Below are positions 44,693 to 57,175 of a DNA stretch of 64,000 nucleotides, piece after piece. The stretch's first letter is position 1, and each line of letters starts with the position of its first letter. A program made the position numbers and the translations under genes. The stretch spans positions 1,736,001 through 1,800,000 of the forward strand of contig NZ_CP080437.1 of the NCBI RefSeq assembly GCF_021216655.1. The letters run 5' to 3'. The notes beneath the pieces were generated by a model. The model saw only the letters and a list, made by a program, of their open reading frames with translations, did no database searches and was not told the origin of the DNA. The DNA comes from Clavibacter michiganensis (GTDB lineage: Bacteria; Actinomycetota; Actinomycetes; Actinomycetales; Microbacteriaceae).

Positions 44693-45385
44693 ATGAGCGA
44701 TGGCCCGAAGATCCTTATCGTCGATGACGAACCCAACATCCGCGACCTGCTGACCACGAGCCTCCGGTTCGCCGGGTTCGCGGTCCGCGCCGTCGGCAAC
44801 GGCGCCCAGGCCATCTCGGCCGTCCTCGAGGAGGAGCCCGACCTCATCATCCTCGACGTGATGCTGCCGGACATGAACGGCTTCGGCGTCACCAAGCGCC
44901 TCCGAGCTGCCGGGTACACGGCGCCCATCCTCTTCCTCACGGCGAAGGACGACACCGAGGACAAGATCACCGGCCTCACCGTGGGCGGCGACGACTACGT
45001 CACCAAGCCGTTCAGCCTCGACGAGATCGTCGCGCGCATCAAGGCGATCCTCCGCCGCACGATGCACGCCGACGAGGACGCCATCATCCGCGCGGGCGAG
45101 CTCACCATGGACCAGGACACGCACGAGGTCCTCGTCGGCGAGGAGCCGATCGAGCTGAGCCCCACCGAGTTCAAGCTGCTGCGCTACCTCATGCTCAACC
45201 CCAACCGCGTGCTGTCGAAGGCCCAGATCCTCGACCACGTCTGGGAGTACGACTTCAATGGCGACGCCGGCATCGTCGAGTCGTACATCTCCTACCTGCG
45301 CCGCAAGCTCGACCAGCACTCCTCGGAGCCGGTCATCCAGACCAAGCGCGGGTTCGGCTACATGCTCAAGGCCGCCAAGTCCTGA
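44693..45385 (+). CDS. OmpR-family response regulator
   Basis: A 230-residue regulator: receiver domain with phospho-acceptor Asp in LIILDVMLPDMNG (about residue 56), conserved Thr/Lys in FLTAKDD and YVTKPFS, then a winged-helix output domain (ELSPTEFKLLRYLMLNPNRVLSKAQILDHVWEYDF). It forms a pair with the histidine kinase gene that follows after a hairpin, similar to the TrcR/PrrA type of actinobacteria. The signal is unknown. Confidence 0.93.
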   Translation: MSDGPKILIVDDEPNIRDLLTTSLRFAGFAVRAVGNGAQAISAVLEEEPDLIILDVMLPDMNGFGVTKRLRAAGYTAPILFLTAKDDTEDKITGLTVGGDDYVTKPFSLDEIVARIKAILRRTMHADEDAIIRAGELTMDQDTHEVLVGEEPIELSPTEFKLLRYLMLNPNRVLSKAQILDHVWEYDFNGDAGIVESYISYLRRKLDQHSSEPVIQTKRGFGYMLKAAKS

Positions 45386-45418
45386 TCCTCCGGGCCCGCA
45401 CGGGGACCCGCTCCACCT

Positions 45419-45452
45419 GAACGGCCGGACGCCCCTGGGCGCCCGGCCGTTC
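45419..45452 (+). terminator. Hairpin between response regulator and kinase genes
   Basis: GAACGGCCGG...CCGGCCGTTC with a short inner GCCC/GGGC stem lies 34 bases after the regulator stop. It may cut transcription so that the kinase is made in smaller amounts or from its own promoter. Confidence 0.7.
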
Positions 45453-45505
45453 GCACATGCTGGGTCGCATATCCTCGACCCAGGTCAGCGAGACGGGAAC
45501 ACGAG

Positions 45506-47266
45506 GTGCGGCCAGTGCACGACTACGTGTCGGAGAAGTGGAACAACGTCTCCCTGCGCACCAAGATCACGAGCGTCACGGTGCTCCTGCTCCTGCTGGG
45601 CCTCCTCGTCTCCGGCGCCGGCACCATGTACCTGCTGCGGCAGCAGATGGTGAGCCAGCTCGACGCGCAGCTCCGGGTCACCATCACGCAGCTCCCGAAG
45701 GTGCTCAACACGGACGCCTCGATGCCGGACACGTTCACGCAGGACGACGTCGCCACCGCGGATCCGGCCTGGTTCGTGGTGCTCCTCGACGCCCAGGGCG
45801 ACGTCCTCGCCGACAACTGGACGGGCGACTCCGCGGAGCACCCCCGCGTCTTCGGCCTCGACCTGGCGCGCGCCTCCCAGATCAACAACGAGATCGTCGT
45901 CTTCTCCGACAACTCCGGCAAGAAGGCGTGGCACGGCATCGTCCGCGTGTCGCAGAACGCCTCGCCGGACGCCATGGAGTACTCGACGCTCGTCGTCGCC
46001 CGCCCGCTGGAGCAGGTGGACGACCTCGTCGCCACGTACATCGTCATCTTCGCGAGCTTCGGCCTCGCCGTGGTCGTCCTCGGCGCCGCGGTCACCCGCA
46101 TGCTGGTCACCAGCACCTTCGGCCCCCTCCGCGAGGTCGAGCGCACCGCGGCCGCCATCGCCGGCGGCGACTTCAGCCAGCGCCTCGGTGGCGCGACCCC
46201 GAACACCGAGGTCGGTCGCCTCAACCGCTCCCTCAACATGATGCTCAGCCGGATCGACCGCGCCTTCGCCGACCGCGCGAAGACCATCGACCAGATGCGG
46301 CGCTTCGTCGGCGACGCCAGCCACGAGCTCCGCACACCCCTGGTGTCAGTGCGCGGCTACGCCGAGCTGTACCGGATGGGGGCTCTGCAGACGCCCGAGG
46401 ACGTCTCGCAGGCCATGGAGCGCATCGAGAAGGAGGCCATCCGCATGGGTGGGCTGGTCGAGGACCTCCTGGAGCTCGCGCGGCTGGACGAGACGAAGCC
46501 GCTGCAGCTCGCGCCCGTGGACCTCTACCCCATCGCGCGCGACGCCGCCCTCGACGCGATGGCCTCCTCCCAGACGCGCACCGTCACGGCGCTCCCGCCC
46601 GTCCTCGTCAACCCCGTCGGCCCGGTCCTCGACGCCGACGGCCTCGAGCCCACCCAGGATCTGTCACCGGACGCGCAGCGCGGCACCGCGACGACGTCGG
46701 GGAACGACGCGACCGGGCCGATCGCCTTCGCCGGCGCCACGCTGTCTCGGTTCCGCGCGCGGCGCTCGCGCCGCCCCGGCGAGACGGCGACGGACGCCCT
46801 CTCCCCCACCCGCCCCGGCGACGACGACGTGCGCGTCCCCGCCGAGGGCTTCGCGATGGTCTCCGCGGAGGAGAACAAGATCCGGCAGGTGGTCACCAAC
46901 CTCATCGGCAACGCGGTGCGCTTCACCCCCGCCGGCAGCCCGATCGAGCTGGCCACCGTCGTCGACGAGGCCGCACGGGAAGCGCGCATCGAGGTCCGCG
47001 ACCACGGGGACGGCGTGCCGCCACAGATCCGCGAGAAGATCTTCCAGCGCTTCTGGCGCGCCGACACGTCGCGCACCCGGGAGACCGGCGGCAGCGGGCT
47101 CGGTCTCGCCATCGTGTCCGCCATCGTCGCGGCGCACCGCGGCCGCGTCGACGTCGTCGAGACCGAGGGCGGCGGCGCGACCTTCCGCGTGATCCTGCCC
47201 CTCCTCCCCAGCGCCGAGAACCCCGCGACCCCCACCGCCAGCGCTCCCGCATCACCCGCGTCCTGA
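45506..47266 (+). CDS. Sensor histidine kinase
   Basis: A 586-residue membrane kinase starting at GTG 45506. Two membrane segments (about 22-46 and 174-197) enclose an extracellular sensor domain of about 125 residues; a HAMP domain follows (TSTFGPLREVERTAAAIAGGDFSQRL). The H box GDASHELRTPLVSVRGYAELY holds the phosphorylated His. The N box (RQVVTNLIGNAVRFTPAG), G1 (VRDHGDGVPP) and G2 (GGSGLGLAIV) are intact. Between H and N boxes there is an insert of about 80 residues with Thr, Asp and Arg that is not usual for the family. Confidence 0.93.
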   Translation: MRPVHDYVSEKWNNVSLRTKITSVTVLLLLLGLLVSGAGTMYLLRQQMVSQLDAQLRVTITQLPKVLNTDASMPDTFTQDDVATADPAWFVVLLDAQGDVLADNWTGDSAEHPRVFGLDLARASQINNEIVVFSDNSGKKAWHGIVRVSQNASPDAMEYSTLVVARPLEQVDDLVATYIVIFASFGLAVVVLGAAVTRMLVTSTFGPLREVERTAAAIAGGDFSQRLGGATPNTEVGRLNRSLNMMLSRIDRAFADRAKTIDQMRRFVGDASHELRTPLVSVRGYAELYRMGALQTPEDVSQAMERIEKEAIRMGGLVEDLLELARLDETKPLQLAPVDLYPIARDAALDAMASSQTRTVTALPPVLVNPVGPVLDADGLEPTQDLSPDAQRGTATTSGNDATGPIAFAGATLSRFRARRSRRPGETATDALSPTRPGDDDVRVPAEGFAMVSAEENKIRQVVTNLIGNAVRFTPAGSPIELATVVDEAAREARIEVRDHGDGVPPQIREKIFQRFWRADTSRTRETGGSGLGLAIVSAIVAAHRGRVDVVETEGGGATFRVILPLLPSAENPATPTASAPASPAS

Positions 47267-47312
47267 TCGCCGCATAGCCTCCGCCCGTCCCACGACGAGA
47301 AGGAGGAGACGC

Positions 47313-47603
47313 ATGACGAGGTACCAGGTGGACAGCGAGGCCGTCCTGTCGGCCACCGCGGCGGTCCAGGGCAGCATCGGCCGCATCCAGGCGGAGGTGG
47401 CGGGCCTGCACGGCCAGCTCGCCGACCTGCAGGGGTCGTGGACCGGCAGCGCGGCGACAGCGTTCCAGGGCGTGGTCGCCGAGTGGAAGGGCACGCAGCA
47501 GCGCGTCGAGGAGGCGCTGGCGAGCATCAACCAGGCATTGAGCGCCGCCGCCCGGCAGTACGCGGAGGTGGAGGAGGGCAACGCCCGCATGTTCGCGCAC
47601 TAG
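47313..47603 (+). CDS. WXG100 (ESAT-6-like) protein
   Basis: A 96-residue helical hairpin protein. W-T-G in LQGSWTGSAATAFQ is the WXG turn between two amphipathic helices, and length is standard. Such proteins are usually substrates of the ESX/type VII secretion system, but no secretion genes are next to it. Starts at ATG 47313 after AGAAGGAGGAGA, a very strong ribosome site. Confidence 0.92.
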   Translation: MTRYQVDSEAVLSATAAVQGSIGRIQAEVAGLHGQLADLQGSWTGSAATAFQGVVAEWKGTQQRVEEALASINQALSAAARQYAEVEEGNARMFAH

Positions 47604-47648
47604 CCGCATCCGCACTCCGGCCTCGCGGTCGGATGACCGGAGCACGAC

Positions 47649-47682
47649 GAAGCGGGCGGCCCCCTGAGGGACCGCCCGCTTC
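47649..47682. terminator. Bidirectional terminator between WXG100 gene and groEL
   Basis: GAAGCGGGCGG pairs with CCGCCCGCTTC around CCCCC...GGG; it sits between two converging stop codons. Confidence 0.85.
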
Positions 47683-47733
47683 TCCGTGCTGATCGTGCTG
47701 GTGGGCGGGGCGTCTCCGCCCCACCCGGTCGGA

Positions 47734-49467
<1,734 letters not shown>

Positions 49468-49542
49468 TCACAGGCCGGGCGCCGGGCGGGACGCGACGAC
49501 GCCGCCGCCCGGACGGGCGACGGCGTCGTGGTGGGATGCTCC

Positions 49543-49761
49543 CTAGGCCAGCGTGACGTTCTCCGCCTGCAGGCCCTTGGAGCCCTGACCGATCTCGAAG
49601 GCGACGCGCTGCCCCTCCTCGAGGACCTTGTAGCCGGACATCTCGATCGCCGAGTAGTGGACGAAGACGTCCTGCTGGGCAGGACCGCCCTCGACGGCGT
49701 CCACGGTGATGAACCCGAACCCCTTCTCCCCGTTGAACCACTTCACGGTGCCGTTGGCCAT
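49543..49761 (-). CDS. cspA: Cold-shock protein CspA family
   Basis: A 72-residue single cold-shock domain: [19 protein letters not shown] and [15 protein letters not shown] carry the RNP-1 and RNP-2 aromatic residues for single-stranded nucleic acid binding. ATG at 49761 after GGAGAAG. About 160 bases of non-coding leader precede it, as is usual for cold-regulated csp mRNAs; no gene is seen in 49762-49981. Confidence 0.96.
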   Translation of the reverse strand: MANGTVKWFNGEKGFGFITVDAVEGGPAQQDVFVHYSAIEMSGYKVLEEGQRVAFEIGQGSKGLQAENVTLA

Positions 49762-49981
49762 GTGCTTCTCCATGTGCGAATGCGCGGTGTCGGGAGCGCG
49801 GTGCCGCCACCCCCGGGTCGGCCGCGGGATCCTGCATCGACCCCGCGCCACGCCCTCGGGACGTACGGCGCGCAGCACCTGGACGCGGCGGGCGTGCGAC
49901 CAGGCAGCACGATAGACAGAGCCGACGATGCGCCGTCGGGTTACTCCACGGACACGGCTCGGCGTGCCGAGACGGAGTCGG

Positions 49982-50554
49982 TCAGCCCTTGGCGGCGTAG
50001 TCGGCGCCGAGCACGGCCGTCAGCTTGGACGCCTGGGCCGCCGCCGTGCCCTCGGCGGGCCGGAACTGGTCGGACTGCGCCACGTCCCCCACCCCCAGCT
50101 CCGCGACGAGGCCGCGCGCCGCGCCCTCGTCCGCATCGTCGTAGTAGTAGACGGTCGTGGTGGCGATGTCGGTGGAGCTGGCGTTCAAGCGGGACGCGAT
50201 GGCCCAGCCCTCCTTCTGGAGCGCCGTCGCGGCCCGGGCCGAGAGACCTGACGTCCTCGTGCCGTTGAGGACGGTCACGACCATGCCGGGAACGGCGGTG
50301 GGAGCCGCGGTCGGCTCCTCCGTGGGCGCCGCCTCCTCGGACGAGCCGCCGCTCGGGATGATGTCGGTGAACGAGACCCGGTCATTGATGACGAAGAGCC
50401 CGACGACGCCGAGGCCCACTAGCAGGCCGGTCGCGAGGGCCGCCCACGCGAAGGCGCGGAAGCGGTGGTGAGGCGGACGGGGCGCGCGATGGGCGCCCAC
50501 TCGGCTCAGGTCGCCGGGGACCTCGTCGAAGCGGTCGGGAGCGTGGGAGGGCAT
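49982..50554 (-). CDS. LytR C-terminal domain protein
   Basis: A 190-residue membrane-anchored protein: a basic N-terminus, one membrane segment (residues about 35-57), a Thr/Pro/Glu spacer, and an extracellular LytR_C domain ([49 protein letters not shown]). This domain is found at the end of LytR-CpsA-Psr proteins and alone; it may bind peptidoglycan or wall polymers. It is preceded by a DUF3263 gene on the same strand, a conserved actinobacterial pair. Confidence 0.88.
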   Translation of the reverse strand: MPSHAPDRFDEVPGDLSRVGAHRAPRPPHHRFRAFAWAALATGLLVGLGVVGLFVINDRVSFTDIIPSGGSSEEAAPTEEPTAAPTAVPGMVVTVLNGTRTSGLSARAATALQKEGWAIASRLNASSTDIATTTVYYYDDADEGAARGLVAELGVGDVAQSDQFRPAEGTAAAQASKLTAVLGADYAAKG

Positions 50555-50588
50555 GGGGGGTCTCGTGTCTCCTCGGTGGGGCGCGGGG

Positions 50589-50939
50589 TCAGCGCGCGGT
50601 CGGTCGGTGCGGGAGACCGGTGGGCAGGGCGCGTGCTGCGCGCGCGGCGGCGCGCGTCTCGCGGAGTCGCAGGAGGCGCCCGACGAGGAGCGGGTCGTAG
50701 GCGAGGGCCTCGCGCGTCTCGAGCAGGGATCCGAGCAGCTGGTAGTAGCGCGTGGCCGAGAGGCCGAAGGTCTGGCGGATGGCCTCCTCCTTCGCCCCGG
50801 CGTGACGCGTCCAGTCCCCCTCGAAGTCGAGGACCGCGCGGTCGCGGGCATCGAGCTCGACGACCGGATGCGGTCCGGCCGCCGGAGCGGTCGTGGAGCT
50901 GGTCTCGCGCTGGTCCACGGCATGCTCCTTCCCCGACAT
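50589..50939 (-). CDS. DUF3263 family protein
   Basis: A 116-residue protein with the DUF3263 core ARDRAVLDFEGDWTRHAGAKEEAIRQTFGLSATRYYQLLGSLLE, which has the look of a helix-turn-helix (AKEEAIRQTFGLSATRYYQLL). Such proteins may be small DNA-binding regulators. The ATG at 50939 or nine bases upstream can start it. It ends 34 bases before the LytR-C gene, suggesting one transcript. Confidence 0.87.
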   Translation of the reverse strand: MSGKEHAVDQRETSSTTAPAAGPHPVVELDARDRAVLDFEGDWTRHAGAKEEAIRQTFGLSATRYYQLLGSLLETREALAYDPLLVGRLLRLRETRAAARAARALPTGLPHRPTAR

Positions 50940-51154
50940 CCCCCACATACTAGGTGCGCCTCGCTGGGCGCCTCGCGCAGCATGCCGGGGTGTCCACGCA
51001 CCGCGACGGGCACGGCGGCACCGCATCGCGTCCGCTCGCATCCCGGAGCGGATCGTCCCCCGCATGCAGGAATCGACGGGGGCCCGCGGCGGTTGTCCAT
51101 GGAGGCGCGCTGGGACGCCGCCCCTAGGATCGACCAGCGAGAAAGGACCCGCAC

Positions 51155-51556
51155 ATGGCCTACGAGATCGAGAAGACCGACGACGAGTGGCGCCAGGAGC
51201 TCTCCCCGGAGGAGTACGCGGTGCTGCGCCAGCAGGCCACCGAGCGCCCCTGGACCGGCGAGCTGCTGGACGAGGAGCGCACCGGCGTCTACGGCTGCAA
51301 GGCCTGCGGCGCCGAGCTCTTCACGAGCGACACCAAGTTCGACTCCCACTGCGGATGGCCGAGCTTCTACGCGCCGAAGGAGAGCGACGCCGTCAAGCTG
51401 TACACGGACACGAGCCTCGGCATGAAGCGCGTCGAGGTCGTCTGCGCCCGCTGCGGCTCGCACCTCGGGCACGTCTTCGACGACGCGCCGCAGACCCCCA
51501 CCGGCGACCGGTTCTGCATGAACTCGGTCTCCATGTCGTTCCGCACCGCGGAGTGA
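51155..51556 (+). CDS. msrB: Peptide methionine-(R)-S-oxide reductase
   Basis: MsrB reduces methionine-R-sulfoxide in oxidised proteins. The 133 residues show both zinc CxxC pairs (GCKACGAELF and CARCGSHLGHVF), SHCGWPSFY and the catalytic cysteine in DRFCMNSVSM. Starts at ATG 51155 after GAGAAAGGA. Its stop overlaps a GTG of the nitroreductase gene. Confidence 0.97.
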   Translation: MAYEIEKTDDEWRQELSPEEYAVLRQQATERPWTGELLDEERTGVYGCKACGAELFTSDTKFDSHCGWPSFYAPKESDAVKLYTDTSLGMKRVEVVCARCGSHLGHVFDDAPQTPTGDRFCMNSVSMSFRTAE

Positions 51557-52164
51557 TCGACGTGCCGCGGCATCGGGCGGGCGGAACCCCCGACCCGTCC
51601 GGGCCCGGCACCCCCGCGAAGGACGGACCCGTCCTGGAGGCGCTCCGCGGTCGCCGGTCCCGCTCATCCGTGGGCGGAGCGGCCCCGACGCACGAGGAGC
51701 TCGTCCCGCTCGTCGCCGCGGTCTCCCGGCTCGCCGACCACGGCGGGCTCCGACCCTGGCGGGTCATCGAGATCCGCGGAGGCGCGCGCGACCGGCTCGG
51801 CGCCGCGATGGACGAGGCGGCGGGCGATCCCGGATCCGGCAAGCACCGCAAGAAGACGCACCGCGCGAGCCTCCTCGTCGCCGTCGTCGCGAGCCGCACC
51901 CCGAGCCGCAAGGTGCCGGACTGGGAGCAGGAGGCGGTCGCCGCGGGTGTCGCGCACGCTCTCACGCTGCTGCTCGAGGAGCAGGGATGGGGTGTGTTCT
52001 GGCGCACCGGCAGCCTCACGCGCAGCGAGCCGGTGCGACGGATGCACGGCCTGCGCGACGGCGAGGACCTGCTCGGCTGGCTCTACGTCGGCGACGTCGC
52101 CGACGACGACAAGGGCCCGCGTCAAACCGTCGACAGCGAGCGGATGATCACCGTCCTCGACTGA
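51553..52164 (+). CDS. Nitroreductase family protein
   Basis: The protein of about 203 residues has the nitroreductase pattern: LRGRRSRSSVGGAAPTHEELVPLVAAVSRLADHG for FMN binding, GAAMDEAAGD, then VAAGVAHALTLLLEEQGWGVFWRTGSLTRSEPVR and a C-terminal LGWLYVGDV. Members use FMN and NAD(P)H to reduce nitro-compounds, quinones or flavins. GTG at 51553 overlaps the msrB stop; a GTG at 51562 is an alternative. Confidence 0.85.
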   Translation: MIDVPRHRAGGTPDPSGPGTPAKDGPVLEALRGRRSRSSVGGAAPTHEELVPLVAAVSRLADHGGLRPWRVIEIRGGARDRLGAAMDEAAGDPGSGKHRKKTHRASLLVAVVASRTPSRKVPDWEQEAVAAGVAHALTLLLEEQGWGVFWRTGSLTRSEPVRRMHGLRDGEDLLGWLYVGDVADDDKGPRQTVDSERMITVLD

Positions 52165-52179
52165 GGGAGCGGCATCGAG

Positions 52180-52252
52180 AGCCGGCCACGGGACTCGAAC
52201 CCGTAACCGCCGCATTACAAGTGCGGTGCGCTACCAATTGCGCCAGGCCGGC
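52180..52252 (-). tRNA. tRNA-Thr (anticodon TGT)
   Basis: On the minus strand GCCGGCCTGGCGCAATTGGT... forms a cloverleaf: acceptor GCCGGCC/GGCCGGC, anticodon stem CCGCA/TGCGG with loop CTTGTAA, and T arm ACGGG-TTCGAGT-CCCGT. The anticodon TGT reads threonine ACA. No CCA is encoded. Confidence 0.92.
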
Positions 52253-52293
52253 CGACGGACCTCGCGGGCCGTCGATCCATCATACGAGCCGCG

Positions 52294-53211
52294 CTACGGC
52301 GCGGTCGTCGGGGTCTCGGACGGCGCGGGCGTCGGGGTGGGGGTCGTCGTCGCGTCCTGGCCGGCGGCCTGGAGCACGAACGCGGCGAACGCCTTCGCGT
52401 CGTCCGGCTGGCCCGTGTACTGGCGGTCGCCCACCACGATGATCGGCGCGCCCACGACCTTGTCGACGTTCGAGTCGGGGATCTCGCCGTCCAGGACGCG
52501 ATCCGTCGCGGCGTTCACCCAGGACTGGAACCGCTGGTCGGAGACGCACTTCGCGATGTCGGAGGAGCTGGCGCCCGCCTGCCCGGCGAGCTCGACGATG
52601 CGATCGTCGCTGAGGCCCGTGCTCTGCTCGGCGGGCTGCTCCGCGAAGAGCGCGGAGTTGAAGGCCCAGAAGTCGTCGGGTGCGGAGTCGGCCACGCACG
52701 CGGCCGCGTTGGCCGCCCGCAGGGAGTAGGCCTGCGACTTGCTGGTGAGGATCGCGACGGGGTGGATCTCCACCGTGGCCGCGCCCGACTGGAGCCAGCC
52801 CTCCATCTGCGCGCCGTTGGTGTCCTGGAACTCCTTGCACGCCGTGCAGAGGTAGTCGACGTACACGCGGATGTGGGCGACGCCTGCCGCCTCGGACCCC
52901 GTGGGCACCGGATCCTGCTCCGGGTCGAGGGCCTTCGTGGGCGTGGCCGCGAGGTCCTTCCCGATCAGGATGCCGTCGCTCGCCATGTTCTGCGGCCCGG
53001 GCCCCGCGGGACGCGCGCCCTGGACGACGACGAGCCCGACCACCACGACCACGGCGACCAGGGCCGCGGCGATCCCGCCGCGGATGGCGTAGCGGCCCAC
53101 GACATCGCGACGACGCTGCTTCACGCGGTTGAGCCGCGCCTTCTCCCGAGCGGCCTCGCGGCGTCGTCGGTGACCGCCGTGCGGTTCGTGCGCGGGCGGC
53201 GTGCTGCTCAT
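52294..53211 (-). CDS. Membrane-anchored DsbA-like thioredoxin-fold protein
   Basis: A 305-residue protein, ATG at 53211. A basic cytoplasmic start precedes one membrane segment (about 45-70). The extracellular part is a thioredoxin-like DSBA domain with the active site in YVDYLCTACKEFQD (CTAC), an inserted helical region and the cis-Pro region KVVGAPIIVVGDRQY. The tail is Thr/Pro rich. It should form or reshuffle disulfides outside the membrane; the Cys-repeat surface protein at 31 kb is a plausible type of client. Confidence 0.92.
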   Translation of the reverse strand: MSSTPPAHEPHGGHRRRREAAREKARLNRVKQRRRDVVGRYAIRGGIAAALVAVVVVVGLVVVQGARPAGPGPQNMASDGILIGKDLAATPTKALDPEQDPVPTGSEAAGVAHIRVYVDYLCTACKEFQDTNGAQMEGWLQSGAATVEIHPVAILTSKSQAYSLRAANAAACVADSAPDDFWAFNSALFAEQPAEQSTGLSDDRIVELAGQAGASSSDIAKCVSDQRFQSWVNAATDRVLDGEIPDSNVDKVVGAPIIVVGDRQYTGQPDDAKAFAAFVLQAAGQDATTTPTPTPAPSETPTTAP

Positions 53212-53526
53212 GGATCCTCGCTCAGTGGATGGGGAGTCGGGCGCGGGCGGGCTCCCGGACGACCTCAGGACTCTAGGCGGCCAGTCTGGGAAAGCGGTGA
53301 CGCGGCGGGCGCGGGTGCATCGCCGCAGGAGACGATACAGGCCCGCGGCACCCTGTCCTCGGGTGGGGAATAGCCGCCGATCCGCATCGTGCCGGGCTTC
53401 CCGACCACAGACCCGCGTGCAATACTCATCGGGTGGTCGTCGTCGCCCACAGCGATGAGCCATGAGCATCACATCCATCACCACGGATCGTCGGGCACGT
53501 ACCTGCCCGTGAAGGAGAACACCGAA

Positions 53527-54627
<1,101 letters not shown>

Positions 54628-54727
54628 TCGAACCGATCCACCACCGCTGCCGCGGTCCCCACGCTCCCCTCGCCGGGAGCGCCGGGGCCGCGGCAGCGGC
54701 GTTTCCGCGGTCGGGTAGGGTCGCAGC

Positions 54728-56032
54728 ATGGCCGGATCCCTGAACATCACCTCGGCGACGGTCGATCCCGCGCTCCTCGACCTGCCCTGGCAGCTGCCGC
54801 TCGACGAGTGGCCCTCGTCGGCCATCGCGACCCTCCCCAAGGGCATCTCCCGGCACCTCGTCCGCTTCGCGAACCTGTCCGGCTACGTCATCGCCATCAA
54901 GGAGACCACCGACGAGATGGCCCGCGGCGAGTACGACATGCTGCGCACGCTGCAGCGGCTCGAGATCCCGTGCGTGGAGCCCGTCGCGGTGATCATGAAC
55001 CGCACCGACGAGGACGGCGACCCGCTCAAGTCGGTGCTCGTCACGCGGCACCTCAAGTTCTCGCTCCCCTACCGGGCGCTCTTCTCGCAGCAGCTGCGGC
55101 CGGACACCGCGACGCGCCTCGTCGACGCCCTCGCCGTGCTGCTCGTGCGCCTGCACATGATCGGCTTCTTCTGGGGCGACGTCTCGCTCTCCAACACGCT
55201 CTTCCGCCGCGACGCGGGAGCGTTCGCCGCCTACCTGGTGGACGCGGAGACCGGCAAGCTGTTCAACGGCGGCCTCTCCAACGGCCAGCGCGAGAACGAC
55301 CTCGAGATCGCGCGCGTCAACATCGCCGGCGAGCTCATGGACCTCGAGGCCGGCGGCCGCATCGAGGAGGGGCTCGACCCGCTCGAGACGAGCACGCGCA
55401 TCGTGGCCCAGTACCGCACGCTCTGGAAGGAGCTCACCGGCCGCGAGGAGTTCCCGACCTCGGAGCGCTGGCGGATCAACGAGCGCGTCGACCGCCTCAA
55501 CGACCTCGGCTTCGACATCGAGGAGCTCGCGATCCGCACGACCGCCGAGGGCTCGCAGGTGCGGATCCAGCCCAAGGTCGTGGACGCCGGGCACCACCAG
55601 CGCCGGCTGCTGCGCCTCACGGGCGTGGACGCGCAGGAGAACCAGGCGCGTCGGCTCCTCAACGACCTCGACTCGTACACGGCGACGTTCGACAAGCAGG
55701 ACCTCGACGAGGAGATGGTGGCGCACGAGTGGGTCGCGCGCGTCTTCGAGCCCGTCGTGCGGGCGATCCCCCGCGACCTCCGCGGCAAGCTGGAGCCCGC
55801 CGAGATCTTCCACCAGCTGCTCGAGCACCGCTGGTACATGTCGCAGAAGCTCAGCAGGGACATCCCGCTCGCCGAGGCCGTGACCGCGTACGTGCAGGAC
55901 ATCCTCCGGCACCGGCGCGACGAGGCCACGGTCATCGACCCGCCCACCGAGTCGATCGGCGTCATCGAGGACGAGTCGGACGTGCCGATCACCGAGGCAG
56001 AGGCCGCGGAGGACTGGCGCACGAAGGTCTGA
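54728..56032 (+). CDS. DUF4032 family kinase-like protein
   Basis: A 434-residue protein. Kinase-like elements can be seen: YVIAIKETTDEMARGEYDMLRTLQ (possible lysine and helix C), LLVRLHMIGFFWGDVSLSNTLFRRDA (catalytic loop-like D and N) and AYLVDAETGKL (DxE metal site). The second half is the DUF4032 domain. The family is conserved in actinobacteria, of unknown substrate. A hairpin terminator follows. Confidence 0.88.
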   Translation: MAGSLNITSATVDPALLDLPWQLPLDEWPSSAIATLPKGISRHLVRFANLSGYVIAIKETTDEMARGEYDMLRTLQRLEIPCVEPVAVIMNRTDEDGDPLKSVLVTRHLKFSLPYRALFSQQLRPDTATRLVDALAVLLVRLHMIGFFWGDVSLSNTLFRRDAGAFAAYLVDAETGKLFNGGLSNGQRENDLEIARVNIAGELMDLEAGGRIEEGLDPLETSTRIVAQYRTLWKELTGREEFPTSERWRINERVDRLNDLGFDIEELAIRTTAEGSQVRIQPKVVDAGHHQRRLLRLTGVDAQENQARRLLNDLDSYTATFDKQDLDEEMVAHEWVARVFEPVVRAIPRDLRGKLEPAEIFHQLLEHRWYMSQKLSRDIPLAEAVTAYVQDILRHRRDEATVIDPPTESIGVIEDESDVPITEAEAAEDWRTKV

Positions 56033-56050
56033 CCGCCCTCCGCGCAGGGC

Positions 56051-56098
56051 GCACGCACGAGGAGCCGGGACCCTGGGGTCGCGGCTCCTCCTGCGTGC
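56051..56098. terminator. Bidirectional terminator between DUF4032 gene and rlmB
   Basis: GCACGCACGAGGAGCCG pairs with CGGCTCCTCCTGCGTGC (one mismatch) across a 14-base loop. It sits between two converging stops. Confidence 0.85.
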
Positions 56099-56104
56099 GG
56101 TGCG

Positions 56105-57175
56105 CTACTTCCGCTTCGCGGCGCGCAGCTTGCCGATCTCGTAGAGCGTGACGCTCGCGGCGATGCCGGCGTTGAGCGACTCGGTGGATGCGCCGATCGG
56201 GATGGAGACGACGGTGTCGCAGGTCTCGGTGACGAGGCGCGAGAGGCCCTTGCCCTCGGATCCCACGACGACCACGATGGGGCGGTCGGCGAGCGTGAAC
56301 TCGTGGAGCGACATGTCGCCGCCGCCGTCGAGCCCGACCACGAAGACGCCGCGCTGCTTGAGCGCCTTGAGCGTCTGGGTGAGGTTCGACGCCATGGCGA
56401 CGGGCGTGCGTGCGGCGGCTCCCGCCGAGGTCTTCCACGCGCTGGCGGTGAGGCCGACCGAGCGACGCTGCGGCACGATCACGCCGTGGCCGCCGAACGC
56501 GGCGACCGAGCGGATGATCGCCCCGAGGTTGCGCGGGTCGGTGATCCCGTCGAGCGCCACCAGGAGCGGCAGCTGGCCGCGCGAGATGGTCTTGTCGAGC
56601 AGCTCGATCGCGTCCGCGTACTCGTAGGGCGGCACCTTGAGGGCCAGGCCCTGGTGGACGGCGTCGTGACCGGCGATGCGGTCGAGCTCGGGGCGCATGA
56701 CCTCGAGCACGGGGATCCCGCGCCCGGTGGCGAGCGACAGCACCTCCTTGACGCGGTCGTCGTACTCGATGCGCGAGGCGATGTAGAGCGCGGTCGCGGG
56801 GATCTTGGCACGGAGCGCCTCGACGACCGAGTTGCGACCGGTGACGACCTCGGACTCGTCCTGCTGCTTCGCGCGGCGGGCGCGCGGGGCGTCCGCACCT
56901 GCGGGACGGTCGGTCGCGCGGGCGCGCGGCGCCGCGGATCGGGGTGCGGGCGAACGCTCGGCGCGCTCGTCGCGGCCGCGGTTGGCGCCCGCGGACGCCG
57001 CCTCGTACCGGTCCTTCGCGAGCTTGCGCTTGCCGGCGGGGTGGTAGGGCCGGTCCTCGGCCTTCGGCGTGGGCTTCTTGCCCTCCAGGGCCTGCCTGCC
57101 CTGCCCTCCGGATCCCTTGAGCGGACCCTTCTTGGTCTTCCGTACCGCGCCTGAGCGGCTGGGCTTATTCGCCAT
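56105..57175 (-). CDS. rlmB: 23S rRNA (guanosine-2'-O-)-methyltransferase RlmB
   Basis: A SpoU-family enzyme methylating G2251 of 23S rRNA. The 356 residues have a long basic N-terminal extension (about 110), the substrate-binding domain ([20 protein letters not shown]) and the knotted catalytic domain: [38 protein letters not shown] and [16 protein letters not shown]. The start overlaps the cysS stop by 11 bases. cysS-rlmB is a standard actinobacterial operon. Confidence 0.95.
   Translation of the reverse strand: MANKPSRSGAVRKTKKGPLKGSGGQGRQALEGKKPTPKAEDRPYHPAGKRKLAKDRYEAASAGANRGRDERAERSPAPRSAAPRARATDRPAGADAPRARRAKQQDESEVVTGRNSVVEALRAKIPATALYIASRIEYDDRVKEVLSLATGRGIPVLEVMRPELDRIAGHDAVHQGLALKVPPYEYADAIELLDKTISRGQLPLLVALDGITDPRNLGAIIRSVAAFGGHGVIVPQRRSVGLTASAWKTSAGAAARTPVAMASNLTQTLKALKQRGVFVVGLDGGGDMSLHEFTLADRPIVVVVGSEGKGLSRLVTETCDTVVSIPIGASTESLNAGIAASVTLYEIGKLRAAKRK

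Noticed and set aside
47313..47603. WXG100 protein as the antigen of a local ESX secretion cluster
   Set aside because: No EccC-type ATPase or other ESX component lies in this window; neighbours are a kinase and groEL.
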